Part shown: piece by piece, positions 22,108-35,500 of the stretch
Layout of the letters: every line of letters begins with the position of its first letter
Position numbering within the stretch: the stretch's first letter is position 1
NCBI RefSeq assembly: GCF_020283565.1
Contig: NC_060060.1
Location: 38,936,001 to 39,000,000 of the forward strand
DNA length: 64,000 nucleotides
From: Trifolium pratense
Lineage: Eukaryota; Streptophyta; Magnoliopsida; Fabales; Fabaceae
Direction: 5' to 3'
The notes under the pieces: generated by a model
Told to the model about the DNA's origin: nothing
Seen by the model: the letters and a program-made list of their open reading frames with translations, nothing else
Database searches by the model: none
Translations under genes and position numbers: made by a program

Positions 22108-23003
22108 TATAACAATATCGACATTTTCAATTACCAGGACTTGAACTCCGAACTTTCAACTCTTTTTACCTTTAGCTCAATTAGTTCAACTAGATGAACT
22201 ACCTATCTCTCACTCACACTTTTTTCATCTATAAATGAAGTCACAATATTACCACAAAAAATTCAAACACAAGTATGAGATCTTAGATTTGAATTCATGT
22301 GAAATTATTCGATGTAACAATATTGGCATTTGTTCGATGATTTAGACATAAAATGTCTTTATGGAAATTATTTTTTATTTTCTAAAATAACATATGAAAC
22401 AGAGGTGGATATAATATGCAATATGAATGCACCCGTAATTATAGAATTAGAAAGCTGGTTCTCCAATTTATGCGATTCTCACAATTGAGGTGGATATAAA
22501 TTGAAGTGTTCTCCAAACTTTTTTTTTTTAAAATATATATTTTTGGGTACAAGGAGTATTCTCCAATTTATTTTGGCTGATTTGATACTCATTGGAGTGT
22601 AAGTGTAACATTTGCACCGTCCTGATAGCTTTAGTTAATTTATTTATTTTTGGAAAAAAGTAGCTTTGTTAATTTTATATTTAGCTTCCCAGCCAGAATG
22701 ATTCTAGTGATAGAAAAGATAAATAATTAGACTAAATTAATGTGTTCACATAACAAGTGACAAAAGCAATATTGCATACATCCTCACCAAAAGAAGAAAG
22801 CAAATCTACACATATAAAAATGTGAATTCACAAAGCAACAAATTAAACTTCTAGGAGACAGTGGCAAGCATATTAGTTTTAGTTTTTTTTACATGCCACG
22901 TGATTGTCATGTAACAAAGCAATGTTGCATCTTTTTGTGCACATATATATATATAACAGTAATTACCAACTACAAGCATCACTAATGGATTATTAGTAGG
23001 AAA

Positions 23004-23152
23004 ATGCTAAACAGTGCCCCCGGGGCACTAGTTAAGGATGCAAAAATAGTAATTTGGTATTGGAGTTTGTGCAGTCAACTCCTCGAAAGTTTAAAAAATG
23101 TTTTTTTCTTTTCAAAACTTTCTGTTTTTGGTTTCCTTAACCAGTGCTAGTA
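23004..23152. mobile_element. Possible small MITE with palindromic end
   Basis: The palindrome GTGCCCCCGGGGCAC with TAA flanks at the left faces a degenerate CCTTAACCAGTGCTAG at about 23,135-23,150. It resembles the element at 8,691-8,853. The right end is weak. Confidence 0.4.
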
Positions 23153-23227
23153 TTAGGTTAGACAAGTGGATAATACTTCAATTAATTAATGTCGAATCCA
23201 TCAGGAAAAAAAACCATATATATGGAC

Positions 23228-23352
23228 TCTCTCCGTCCCAAAATATAAGAAAAAATTGGTCAATAAAAGTAAATGTATTTGATCCAAATTTTTAACTAAA
23301 TACATTAATTTTCTTTGATTTACTTTTGCTTATATTTTAGGCCGAATGAATA
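23228..23352. mobile_element. Degenerate Stowaway-like MITE
   Basis: TCTCTCCGTCCCAAAATATAAG on the left faces CTTATATTTTAGGCCGAATG on the right; the inner parts ATTGGTCAATAAAAGTAAAT / ATTTACTTTTGC are also partly inverted. A diverged relative appears at about 41,083-41,215. Confidence 0.55.
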
Positions 23353-24945
23353 CTATATTGCTAAACTAAATAATTCTTTACTTTTATATTAAATAAATAT
23401 ATAATAATGAAACAAAGTTGATAAATATTTTAAAAGCTCTTGAGAAATACCCATTTTTTTGTTTTCACCACCAATATCCGGTTCACTGGACCTCCTAATC
23501 TGGTTTGAGGGTCGATTCTGACATCAAGTAATCCTAGCTCCATTTAAATTACAGTTACGGAGATCTAACGGTACGTAATTCTCCCTACCAAGTCCAACAC
23601 CAATTACCAATAAAACCAACCAGCGATTTTATTTTTTTTGCTAATACCAACTAGCGATTTTAATCTCAAAAGTTTTATATAGCGCATCCATATAGATCTG
23701 ATTATTTAAAGGATGTTATAAATATGTTCTTTCTTAAAATATTTAAACAAACATTATTTATATTGTTAAATGTTATCAAATGTATGTGTATAATTATTTT
23801 ATAGTGTCAATTTGTATAGATCAAATTCATTAAAACATCAATAACATGATTTTCAAATTAGTAAAATATTTTATTCTCTTCTTTAAAATAAATTATCCAC
23901 TTGTAAAAATTCAAAACTTCATCAACTCTCAAGATCATAATTGGATATATAATTTATTGTAGCCGTCCTATATGAGGAATATGTAAACATCCTGTCTTAG
24001 GATGAAGACACAATTGTTGAAATTAGAGATCTAATCCGCAGTGTGTTGCGCATGCAATGTGGAAGATTAGTATAGTCACCTTCGAGGCATAGTGAACAGT
24101 AACATTGCCTACATACATTTATTTTCTAGTATATGTAAACGGTAGTAGTAATCTTTTTCGAAAACAGATTAATTATCGTTGTTCGGGGTATCCACGTTTG
24201 ACATATACGCACTCTGAGTCTAGGGATGAATTCAGAAACTTACTATACGGAGGCCGAAAATAACTATTAGGTTCATTACCTAATAAATGTACTATAACTA
24301 CATAAAATAATATTATAATATGATAAAAATACACGCATAAAAAAATAGTATATATAAACTTAGAAAAGTTATTTTTGCTTATATAGTGTTACGAATGGAG
24401 CATATGTTAAGTTGTGCAAAAAAATTGAACTTTTTTTTTTACTATATTGTTATGCTTAATTAGTGTCTTGTTTAACATTTTCCTATAATATTTTTACACT
24501 TTTAAGATATTAAATGCACAAATTTTAAAATAAAATTAATTTTTTAATATGCTTAACTAATATCTTAACATTTTTCTAATTATAATAATCAAAAAGTAAA
24601 AAACCAATTGTAAATGACTTACTAGTACTATAAAAAATGTGAAGGTGTATGGAAAGACAATAAAAACGTGAGTTTTGAGGAGGTAGCACGTCCAAGAAAA
24701 GAAACAGTAAACGATAGTAAAACCTAGTGAGCACGCAAACGCAAGTAAGAGCGCACACAAACAAAGCAAAGAAAGTCAAAAGAGTCATACTTACAAACTC
24801 CAATTAATTAATTAATCTCCATAACTTAGTTAATCAAATCATTAATTTTCCACCTCCTCTCTTTCAATTCTATCCCATCCATTCATCTCATCCATTAAAA
24901 ATTTCCATTTTCATTTCAAAACAACAAAACTCCGTCCATGTGGAC

Positions 24946-24957
24946 TATTTATATAAA
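24946..24957 (+). promoter_or_regulatory. TATA box of the MYB gene
   Basis: TATTTATATAAAG lies about 170 bp before the start codon and 40 bp before the (CT)n tract. This spacing fits transcription starting just upstream of the tract. Prediction only. Confidence 0.5.
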
Positions 24958-24990
24958 GCCTCACCCTTCCTTTCTTGTACTAATATAATA

Positions 24991-24994
<4 letters not shown>

Positions 24995-25060
<66 letters not shown>
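24995..25060 (+). repeat. (CT)33 microsatellite in the MYB 5' UTR
   Basis: A pure 66-bp CT run lies between the predicted TATA box and the ATG. CT/GA runs in plant leaders are targets of BPC-type GAGA-binding proteins and are length-variable, so it may influence expression. Confidence 0.9.
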
Positions 25061-25063
<3 letters not shown>

Positions 25064-25126
25064 CTAGCTATATATTTTTGTTTTGAGAGTGGCCAACTAT
25101 AAGGGATTTAATCAACATATCTATCA

Positions 25127-27119
25127 ATGGATGTAAAGGGAAGAGGAAACAAAAACAACCTTATGATGAGTAGTAGTGATCAAGAGGATGAGATGGACCT
25201 TAGAAGAGGGCCATGGACCGTGGATGAAGACTTAACCCTCATGAATTACATTGCTACTCATGGTGAAGGTCGTTGGAATACCCTAGCCAACTCTGCTGGT
25301 AATAACTAACTTATTCATTATTACTATATATATGATATATGATACTATGATTTAAGCTTATTTGCTCTTTCTAAAATATATATAGTGGCAATAAGCTTCT
25401 TTCTCTCTATGTGATTGTATGTGTTCACGCTTCTCTACTTTTTTTGTTTTTTTGAAAAAGCAAATTAAAATGAATATATTTATATATATGATCAACCACT
25501 TTAGAGCACAAGTGTGCAAGAAGAAAAAAATAAAGATAAAGACATCAAAGCCAGTCATTTCTTTTGATTATATATACCACCACACAATTTTTTTTTTTGG
25601 GTGGAAATGGAAATCAGATTTGTGACTAAATAAGATGATAATGAAATGTGATATACATGTGGATGTAGTATGTCTAGCTAGGTTTATAATTTGGTTAATG
25701 CACATTAATAATTATATTGGGATGATGGCATATGAATTTTTTGAATATTTGGTTGGTTATAAATTGCTTTGCGCGCCCACTTGCAAATAAAGGAAAAAAA
25801 TAAAATGGATTGATACACGTCCACCAAAAATCATACCATTAATGTTTCTAAAAATTAAAGTGCTACAATATATAGAGTTGGCCAAAATGAACCATTAAAT
25901 AAAATTGGGATTTTTTTTTTCACCTTTATTAGTTTGGTATTTTAATTAGTCAAAGATTTGTATCGATTTATTAATTGAGTAATTTACCTTCTTTTGTTAT
26001 ATTAGGTCTCAAACGAACGGGAAAGAGTTGTAGATTAAGGTGGTTGAACTATCTTCGACCTGATATTAGACGTGGAAACATCACACTCGAAGAACAACTT
26101 TTGATCCTCGAGCTCCATACTCGTTGGGGTAACAGGTAATGATATATGTGTTAAGAGTTTTATAGGTGATGATATATATGACCTAATAATGTGTTTATAA
26201 GTTGAAAACACATTCATTTTATAAGATAATTGTAAATTTAATTCATTTAAATCAAAATTTAAAAATATATGCTAAACATTATCCCATGCATCAATCTAGT
26301 AGTGATGGATTTGAGTACTATGCGTGAGGTCTTATGTTCGATCTGCATCGGTAATATTTTATACCCAGAAGAAATAAAAAAATATACCAATTCTTTTTTC
26401 TCATTAAACTTGTGTATCATTTTATTGATTTTAGATTATTTTTAAAATTTTAACAAACTTGTTTAATGATTGATTGGATCAGATGGTCGAAAATAGCCCA
26501 ATATTTACCCGGAAGAACGGACAACGAAATAAAGAATTATTGGAGAACTCGTGTACAAAAACTTGCGAAACAACTCAAATGTGATGTCAATAGCAAGCAA
26601 TTCAAGGACACCATGCGCTACCTTTGGATGCCAAGGCTAGTCGAACGAATTCAAGCAGCAGCCGTCGCCACTACCACCACAACAACTGTCGCCACCAATG
26701 CCATATACAACTACACCAACAATATTAATCACAGCGCCAAAATAATGGGTTCAACTCCAACAATTACAAACAATGAATTTGTGAGTTCACAACCACACAT
26801 GACACAAAGTTATACCCTAGAGAGAAGCAACACAACCGCATCATCGGATTCATTTGAGAATAAGGTTTCAACAATATCAGATTTGGGTGATAATAATCAT
26901 AATTATTATGCAAGTTTTGGTAATAACGATAACCCTAATCCTAATTTAGATTATTATCAACCCTTTCATCAATCGTCAGGATTGTTCTATCCAGAATTCG
27001 ATTTCCAATCCATGGAACCAAACACGCCGTGGATGCAAAATGGGGACTCATCCGACATTTTTTGGAATTCTGAAAACATGTTGTTTTTACAACAACAACT
27101 CATGAATAACACCATGTAA
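25127..27119 (+). CDS. R2R3-MYB transcription factor, subgroup 20 (MYB108-like)
   Basis: A nuclear DNA-binding regulator. The three exons are 25127-25298, 26006-26135 and 26483-27119, all with GT-AG borders and matching phase, giving 312 residues. The R2 repeat (about residues 27-78) begins [19 protein letters not shown]3 (about 80-130) contains [20 protein letters not shown] and the [16 protein letters not shown] block. The intron positions are the usual R2R3 ones. After the domain, [11 protein letters not shown] (residues 148-158) is the signature of subgroup 20 (MYB2, MYB62, MYB78, MYB108, MYB112, MYB116). The N-terminus MDVKGRG and the [19 protein letters not shown] stretch are closest to MYB108/MYB2. 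Members act in jasmonate, stress, senescence and anther responses; the role here is inferred. The C-terminus is Asn/Thr-rich and ends [11 protein letters not shown]. Confidence 0.95.
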
Positions 27120-30100
27120 AAACGATTATTTGATGGGAGTAGGAGAATAATCTTTTATAATGAAAAATAAAAATATAAAAACAGATTGTTGAAAGTAGAA
27201 ACATCAAATTAAAAATAAAAAAAAAAATCATATTTAGGGCACAAACAAAGGATGTATTGACATATATCTTCAATTGTTGATTATATTTGTTATAGCATAA
27301 TTAAAGAGAAGAAATTAGTTGGTGGATAATTTATTTTTCAGTTTTTAATTAGCATATCTTTTTTTTTTCTTTCAAATTTTAGAGGTGGTTGTTGAAATAT
27401 TGTAATTTAACCTTTTCTTTATATGATTTCATTCTTTGGTTGATTTTTTATCTTAGTTCTATTGCTTCTTTGATAATCAATAATTAATTGGCAGCTATAG
27501 TGAGTGCATTATAGATTAATATGTTCGTACATACATGATTAAATAGTAATAATTTAAAGATGAGCATAATTAATGGTTCTACATAAGATGTCTTTTCATA
27601 CTCAACAAGTCCCTACTTAAACTGTTATTGTATTAGAATCCCACAATTGAAAGTTGAAACCTTGTCCACGGGGCCTGAACCAAACCCTTCTCTTCCAAGG
27701 TGTTTCTAGATTATTAAAGAAAAAGGTGACAATTTATGGTAATTTTTAAGACGTGGTATTTTATTATTGGTAAGTTGGCCATTAGGGACAAAACTATCAA
27801 AAGCTCAAACTTTAGATGGGATTAAGTCATGCTTGACGTCGGAAGTTATTAGTTTATTAATTTATATATCTATACCTATATACTATATATATATAAAGAT
27901 GATACAAATTTTTTTGATGTGAATTTTTCATAATAATAATACCCCTGACTTTTTTTGTTTAGAGTAATAAAAACTTTTTATTAACAAACTCATCATAATA
28001 TAAGGCATGTCTTTTTTTTAGCAATAAAAATCTTTTATTAATAAACTCACCGACCCACAAGACTTGTCTGGCCGCTAGTTGTATATAGTTTTACTTTATT
28101 TCTTTTTATTTTCAAAGTTCATGTAAAGATGATAAGAATCTGATGAGAGTCCTTTCAACAACAACAAAAACCTGTTGAGAGCACTAACAAAAACCTGTTG
28201 AGAGCACTTCATATGCTTTTTAGTTTCATTTTAAAAAAATATAATATTATGTATTACACTCCATATATACTTGCCATATTCAGAAACAAAATTCTTTTTA
28301 GTTTCATTTAATAAAACTAAAGTCTTTTTCAAAAAAAAGTTATGTTTTGTGTGTGAGTGTGAATGGGAGTGCGCATGTGCTCACGTGAGACTTATAAAAA
28401 ATAGGATAATATTAACGTATATCTTAAGGGCACTTATTAAAATATCTTAATATAAAAATTGATTTAGATTTAATAATGTATGAAAGTTAATGTTTGAAAA
28501 TTTAAAATACATATATAAGTTTTAATGGTTTATACATTTACTTCATTAACATATAACCTTATACATATGTTGACATTCTCTTAAAAAATATTAGCACTAA
28601 AAAATTCATATAAAAATGGTGTTTATAATAGAGAATGTTGCGTTATATATAAATATAATCTATGAAAATAACTGGAACCTCGTGATGATTAAAATGGGAT
28701 GGATACAAGATATACCATTACCTACTAGAGCAAGACTTTCATGGTCACGTATAGTCACACTCACATAATTTTTAATTATTTTTGAAATAATTAAAAGAAT
28801 AAAATTAAAAACTCAAATTTTGTAAGTGTGATAAAATAATTAAATTTGACCACGTGATCGTATAAGATTAATTACTACAACTCAATTATCTCTTCTACTT
28901 TTTTAATATTTTGCCCATTTTCTATTCTGTTTTATTTTATTTTCTTCATGTTTGTCTTGGAGGCATGTCATAGTGTCCTCATTTATTTTATTTTTCTATG
29001 TATCTGGTTACAATAAAAAATATACTATAGTATTTAACAAAAATAACATTGTACATGTAAGCTTCATTGTCATAATCTCTACTTGATACCTCGACCTTTT
29101 CTCTTTTGTACCATTTGCAACTCCATTATCATGTGTCAATTAAGGTAATATCATTTTCATTGATAATTCATTGCGTGAAGCTTTGTGATGAAACATGGTT
29201 GCAAGTTAAAGGTTTTTTTCAAAGGGCCTAATCCTCGTACCCACAAGTTGAAGGTGCATGCGCAAAATTTTTAAAATGATGATTTTCTTTTCAATTTCTA
29301 CTTATTATTGCTTCAAAATATGATGAGAATATCTTTCCAACCCGTAACTGAAAAAATGCATGCTTGCATCGGCCTTCCACTTAAACTAAAAACACGTTTT
29401 GCATTTAGTTGACTGTGTATATCTTAGCACAAATGGTAATTTTGTAAAGGTTTCTACTTTCTATAACTAGAGACAGATATAGAGTTGTTCTCCACAAAAA
29501 AAGAAATTGAAAAAAAATAAGTACATGTTATTATATTATTTTTTGTGTCTTGCTAACGAGTTCACAGTTAGCACTCTTTGAGCATTCCATTTAAAAAGAA
29601 TTATCTATTACTAATATATTAAAATTGATTACCACAAAAGTTACTAATTTATCCTTAATACTTTTAATCATGCTGTAAGTTTTATATCCTTCATTGTAAT
29701 TTCACTAAAAAAAATATAAAAAAATATAGAAAGATGTTATGCTTAAAAATAGGAAAAAAACAGATTATAGATAGAAACAAAACATAACAATCTATACAAT
29801 AAAATAGGGGAAAACAATAAAAAATATTATAAAAATTTTAGTCAATAAAAAAATTATAGAAAGATATAAAACAATACTCTATAAAAAATGAAACATAAAC
29901 AATATTTTTCATAAAAAAAAAAGATGAAGATGTTTTTTTGATAAACGAAACGTAAACAATATTACTACAAAGTTTACTACTAACCATTAATAATAATATT
30001 CCGCCAAAAAAAAACGTTAATAATAATATACTCCAGTAATAAATTAGTTAATTAGTATCAAACTTACTAAATTACCCTAAATATTCGTAATAAAATTTCT

Positions 30101-30785
30101 AATTTTTTATACACGAGACAATTATTTGTCACTGAAACATAAAAAATTGAATAAATAAGTTTACAAGAAATAATTAACACAATAATTCCACTTATGTTTT
30201 AATAATATTAATTATAACAAATTTTTAAATATTTAATTTTAAATAAATTTTCTACATTAATATAGTGACAAACTCAAATATTTCAACTAGTTTATTAAAA
30301 AAAGTAAATCTAATTTTCAATACGTTAACTTCAGTTCCATAAATATTTGACAAAACATTACTATTTAAGATGTTTAAAGAGTACTTCGACAACACTATTT
30401 AAATTTTTTTTTTTTTACCATAAGTATAATCTAATTCGGGTAGTCGTGACGTTAAACGTACCATTGCAAAATTTTAATTTTGTTGAGAGAAGAAAACAAG
30501 CATGTCGGTGTCGGTTGTGTGTACCCATTTACACCCTATCTATAATAATAATGACAAAATAATTTGAATGACTAGTCTTTATAGCTTTAATAAATCTAGG
30601 CCAATAAATTGAACCGAGTGTATTTATAGAAATTTTGGGGAGTGGGGGTGAAATAGTTCACTACTATGTTTGGACTCGTGCAGGCCAATGAAATGGGCCT
30701 TAACAAAGAGCCCATAGATAAGAAAGCCCATAGAGACCGAACCTTCAATCGAAGTTCGAGCTTGCTTACGTATGGAAATGGAATT
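27120..30785. other. Intergenic, no gene seen
   Basis: AT-rich DNA downstream of the MYB gene. A weak palindromic-end element may lie at 28,408-28,590 (ATCTTAAGGGCACTTATTAA at the left). A short duplication, AACAAAAACCTGTTGAGAGC, occurs at about 28,163-28,206. Nothing coding was recognised. Confidence 0.5.
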
Positions 30786-31047
30786 GATATTTTCTCTCCC
30801 CACCCCATGAATCTTTTATCCCCCTTGAATTTCTAATTTTGCCCTTAAAAAAACTTCGGTTCGTAGAAACCGAAGTTTTTTTTTTGCCTTGAAAATAAAT
30901 TTCGGTTTTTAAAAACCGAAATTTACTTTGAATTTGCACTAGAAAAATTTCGATTTCTGCGAACCGAATGTTTCTGCAAGGACAAAATTAGAATATTGAG
31001 GGTATAAAAGATTCATGGGAGGTGGAAGAGAAAATATCAATGGAATT
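30777..31047. mobile_element. MULE-type MITE with 9-bp target duplication
   Basis: The element body (30,786-31,038, 253 bp) begins GATATTTTCTCTCC and ends AGAGAAAATATC. The inverted homology continues inward through CCATGAATCTTTTATNCCC and TCTAATTTTG. It is flanked by AATGGAATT on both sides (30,777-30,785 and 31,039-31,047). A 9-bp duplication is typical of Mutator-like elements. The interior holds three small palindromes based on TTCGGTT...AACCGAA. Confidence 0.85.
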
Positions 31048-32183
31048 TGGTAACTTCAACGTGCGCAAAAATCTATTTTTGTCCAAAACAAAAATGACAA
31101 GCCACGCGTTTCTGTACAGAGCCTTGTTGCAGCACGTGGAAAAGGAGAACCAAAATATCGCGATATGTTAAGAAACCAATAAGAAAAGAACACGTAGACA
31201 ATTATGCGGCGTCCACCGTTGGATCTTGTTTTCTATTGCTTTTTCGCTAGATTATTGGAAAATTGTGTGCTTTTCTAAAGTCCCATAGGGGACCACAACT
31301 TGGTTGGTCTCTACTCTGATCCATTCAAATATCTACAGCGACATGATTAGACGGTTTTACCCTTGGTTCTTCCCGAATATGGTTATCCTTAACACGTTAT
31401 CACTTGTTCGGTTTTCCCATTTTGTCCCTGCTACGGAAGAGAGACGCAACGTATCCAAACTTGATTGCTTCAAGTAATTGTTTTGTTGTTTTCTTCAAAA
31501 ATTATATTTTTTTTTTACAATTTCAAAAAATTAAATTTAGATTCCGTCCTTGATACATCAAAATAGTCTCACATTGCTTGGTAATCAAGGCTAAAGATAC
31601 TAGTTTATATACAACATCCACACCTTTCAAATCATCGAGATATTTTTTCTACAAATGACAAAACTGTAACGGATTAGTCTCAAAACGGACAATCCTTCAT
31701 AGATATAAACTTGAAGTCTGATCGAAACAAATTCTTTATATGGTAATAGTAAGATAATAGGTTACATAAGTAAATTTTAGACAATGACTCTAATATTATT
31801 TTTATTTTTTTCTGAGCAAATATTATAAACACTAATTATAACATGGACATGTGCCCCAAAATCAGAACTATACGAGTTTTAAATCTTTATCTTGTTTTTG
31901 TTTTGTCAGATATTTATTTTATTTTTCTCTGTTCACATAATTTATAGTTATTCTGTTATTGACTTGATTCAGTGAACAATAATAAACATCAACAACATAC
32001 AAGTGTAGTGTACGATTCAAATTAACAAACAAACCTACCAAAGGCTATAATTGTAAAATCAACAATAACCCAAAAACAAAACAACTTGCAAATGATAGGG
32101 ACAGTAAAGTAATTATACCTTTCTTCATGTTTGAAGTTGCTCATAAGAACTTTCCCTTTTCATCTCAATTCTCAACTCATAGC

Positions 32184-32192
32184 TTATAAAAT
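32184..32192 (+). promoter_or_regulatory. Candidate TATA box of the invertase gene
   Basis: TTATAAAAT lies about 320 bp before the start codon. A GTAAGT donor at 32,307 with an acceptor near 32,397 could be a short 5' UTR intron, which would make this distance reasonable. Prediction only. Confidence 0.35.
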
Positions 32193-32512
32193 CACATTTT
32201 CATCTTCACTGTTCATTTACGCATTTCATCAAACACCTTCCAATCTCTAAATTCAAACCCATTTCATTCTAATTAATCATCATAATCACAATCAGCTCTT
32301 AAACCTGTAAGTATAACTAACCATTCATTGTAAATTTCCATTCAAATAATCTTTACCCACCAACTTTTATTTTTTTTGAACACCCACCAACTTACAGCTT
32401 AGACTAATCTCTTTCAAGATCTATTATTACTATTATTATAAAAGTCTTGATTTTTAATATTCCCAATTTGTTTGATTTTTTGGGCTATTGATATTTGATC
32501 ATACATATACAC

Positions 32513-35500
32513 ATGACTACTGGTAGAATCCTAACTAAAACCCCATTGATTTCTGGGTTTTCTCCAATTAATAAGTTTAGTGATTCAAGAATGATGAGTG
32601 TATTGTCCAGATCAAGCTATAGATATTATAGATGTAATACTAAGATTGTAGGTTATATACATGTGACTAGTTTGAATCGGCGAGATTTTAGTGTTCCCGA
32701 TTCGAATGGGGTTCAATCTAGGAATTTTAGCAATATTTTTTGTGTTAATATTGGTAGGGTTAGGCCGAGGGTTGTATCATTGATACCGAATGTAGCTTCG
32801 GATTTTAGAAACCAGTCTACATCGGTTGATTCTAATGTTAATGACAAAAGCTTTGAGAATATTTTTATTCAAAGCAGTTTGAATCCAAAGCCTTTGGTGT
32901 TTGATAGAATTGATACTGATGATCAAAGTAAATTGGAGGAAGTTGATGGATCGAAAGTAAATTTAGATATTAAATTGAATGATTTGAGTGAGAATAAAGA
33001 TGAGAGGGAGCTTTCTGAGATTGAAAAGGAAGCTTGGAAGTTGCTTCGAACGGCTGTTGTTACTTACTGTGGGAATCCAGTTGGGACTGTTGCTGCTAAT
33101 GATCCTGCTGATAAACAACCTCTGAATTATGATCAAGTCTTTATCCGTGATTTTGTTCCATCTGCGCTTGCCTTTCTGCTCAATGGTGAAGGGGAAATTG
33201 TCAAGAATTTTCTACTTCACACATTGCAATTGCAGGTATATATTATTGTCTTCAACAACTCATTTAGCTTGTTACTATCTACTATTCTTCTACAAAATAG
33301 TTTCTCCTGAAGTATGTGTAAAATCTTACTCGAACTTTTGAAATTAAATGGCCTTTTTGCAAATTTAGAACTGTTAGAGAGATTCAATTCTGTCAGTGCT
33401 GTTAATTTACATATCGTATTATCTGTGTAGATGCGGCAATTTAGCTTTGTTACGACATAATAAATAATAGATGATGTTGCTTATCTAATAATTAGACAGT
33501 TCAATGGATCAATGGATTTTAGGGATGGATTGTTTCTTTTGTGTATGAAAGAAAAATAAGGCATGATGCGTCTGATTACCTCTGTTGCTTTTCTCATTTT
33601 GAATTGTCTTACTATATATGTCATTGTTGAAAACTTGAAATATATAAATGTAAAAATGTTCTCTACCAATGAATGTTTATCATTATTTCATAGAACCTAA
33701 GGAAGGTCAGTTGTGAATCGTGATTAATAGCTCATTTACTCAGTTTCACTAATGATGCTGGTGAAGCTATTATGAGACTTAGTACGCTTGTTTCTCATTT
33801 AATATTTGCTTATATTTGCCAGAGTTGGGAGAAGACTGTTGACTGTTACAGCCCAGGGCAAGGGTTGATGCCAGCGAGCTTCAAAGTTAGAACTATCCCT
33901 CTTGATGGAAGCAATGAAGCATTTGAGGATGTTTCAGATCCTGATTTTGGTGAATCAGCTATAGGCCGTGTTGCCCCTGTTGATTCAGGTATTTATTTAT
34001 TCTAAGACATGGTTCTATAACATGAAAAGTTATTGTACTGTCATTAATATGTCATATTCTTTTGCGGGGAGAGTTTTATTATCATTTTTCTTTTCAAAAT
34101 TTTCTTCACCTCGCTTCTCATTTCTAATATCCAGCTTGAGGCCAAAATTTTAAATCTTATGTGGAAAATTGTTGTCATCAGGATTGTGGTGGATTATATT
34201 GTTGAGAGCATATGGGAAGTTAACGGGTGACTATTCATTGCAAGAGAGAGTGGATGTCCAGACAGGCATAAGACTGATCCTTAAGTTGTGTCTAACTGAT
34301 GGATTTGACATGTTTCCTTCTCTACTAGTCACTGATGGTTCCTGCATGATTGATAGAAGGATGGGAATTCACGGTCACCCTCTTGAGATCCAGGTAAGCC
34401 TGTTGCTCGCTATCACTGTTTCTATTTGGAAATATTTATATCATTAAATATAGGCTTGATGTAATTACTTGTAATTATCCTTTTACTGATTTTAATCAAA
34501 CACTAAATTCGGTTTTCTCACAATTCTCTCTTCCTCTTTCCTATGAGGCATGAGCCATGTTTTCTAACATGATATCAGAGCAATGGGCAACATTTCTGCT
34601 GCATTCGTTCTTTCCTTCTTTTTCGATTTTATTGAGGGAGAAAAAAGTGTCAATTTTTTATTTTTGCTTTCAATTTATTTATTTATTTATTTTTCTAATA
34701 CAAATATTTAAATCGATCTCGGTTTGCATTCTTTGTCATTTCAAATCTGTTCGGCTTGTACTCCAATTGATTGCTACATTTAATTCCCCCCTTGATTTTC
34801 CTCTGTTATGGTTCTGTTGGGATTATAATTTTTTCCTTGTTCGTTCGCCAAATCTCAATATGAATCAATCTTGAACAAACAAAGAGCGTGGTAAATCCTC
34901 ATCCAATTGAATAAAAAACACAGATAAACAAATTGAACGCGAGAAATGGATAAAAGTTTCTTCCGTAAGTTTTAGCTTCTGCCTTATAATATTAGTGGTT
35001 AAGCTTGGTTCTTTGTCTCTTGTTGCCAAGTGGTTAATCCTTGAGTTGTGGGTTTTTCTAGGTGGTTAAGCTATACTTGCATAATTTTTACTTTCATTAT
35101 ATTGTACATCCCAAGCTAGAAGTTTTTTTTGAACACCAAGAATTTAATGTGGTTCAGTCTTAGAGACCTACTCTGGAGACAGAGCACAAGAATCAAGCAA
35201 TTGCCATAGAGTTTTCCCTCGGTCCATTGTAATACCCCTTTTGATAAACAGTTACAAGAATCACCAAGCCTTTTCCACTCTCTTTCCTCACAATTTCTTT
35301 TGACCTCTCAATCTCTCTAATCTTCTTTTCACAATGTGAAGAGTTCATGTGAATATGTCTCATATCTAGATTACCCGCATAGAGCTACTCTAGTTTATTT
35401 ATAGACCCCTGAAAACAAGTTACTGCTGAAACAATAAACATAAATTTTTTAATGGCCATTACCTAATTGTAACAGACTGGAAAAGAATTGGAAAAGAATT

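Larger units (their letters stand above)
20891..24940. other. Intergenic, MITEs only
   Basis: Apart from the repeats listed separately, no coding region was recognised. Short phrases such as CCGGTTCACTGGACCTCC...GTCGATTCTGACATCAAG (23,478-23,525) recur at 44,882-44,930 and partly at 21,290-21,330. This indicates a dispersed, possibly SINE-like family. Confidence 0.5.

Noticed and set aside
24557..24803. Minus-strand hydrophobic frames upstream of the MYB gene
   Set aside because: They have no recognisable domain or family motif, no splice context, and a composition typical of AT-rich intergenic DNA.
32495..32512. Upstream extension of the invertase open frame by six codons
   Set aside because: It begins with TTG. 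The first ATG in frame is at 32,513 and plant nuclear genes rarely start at TTG.
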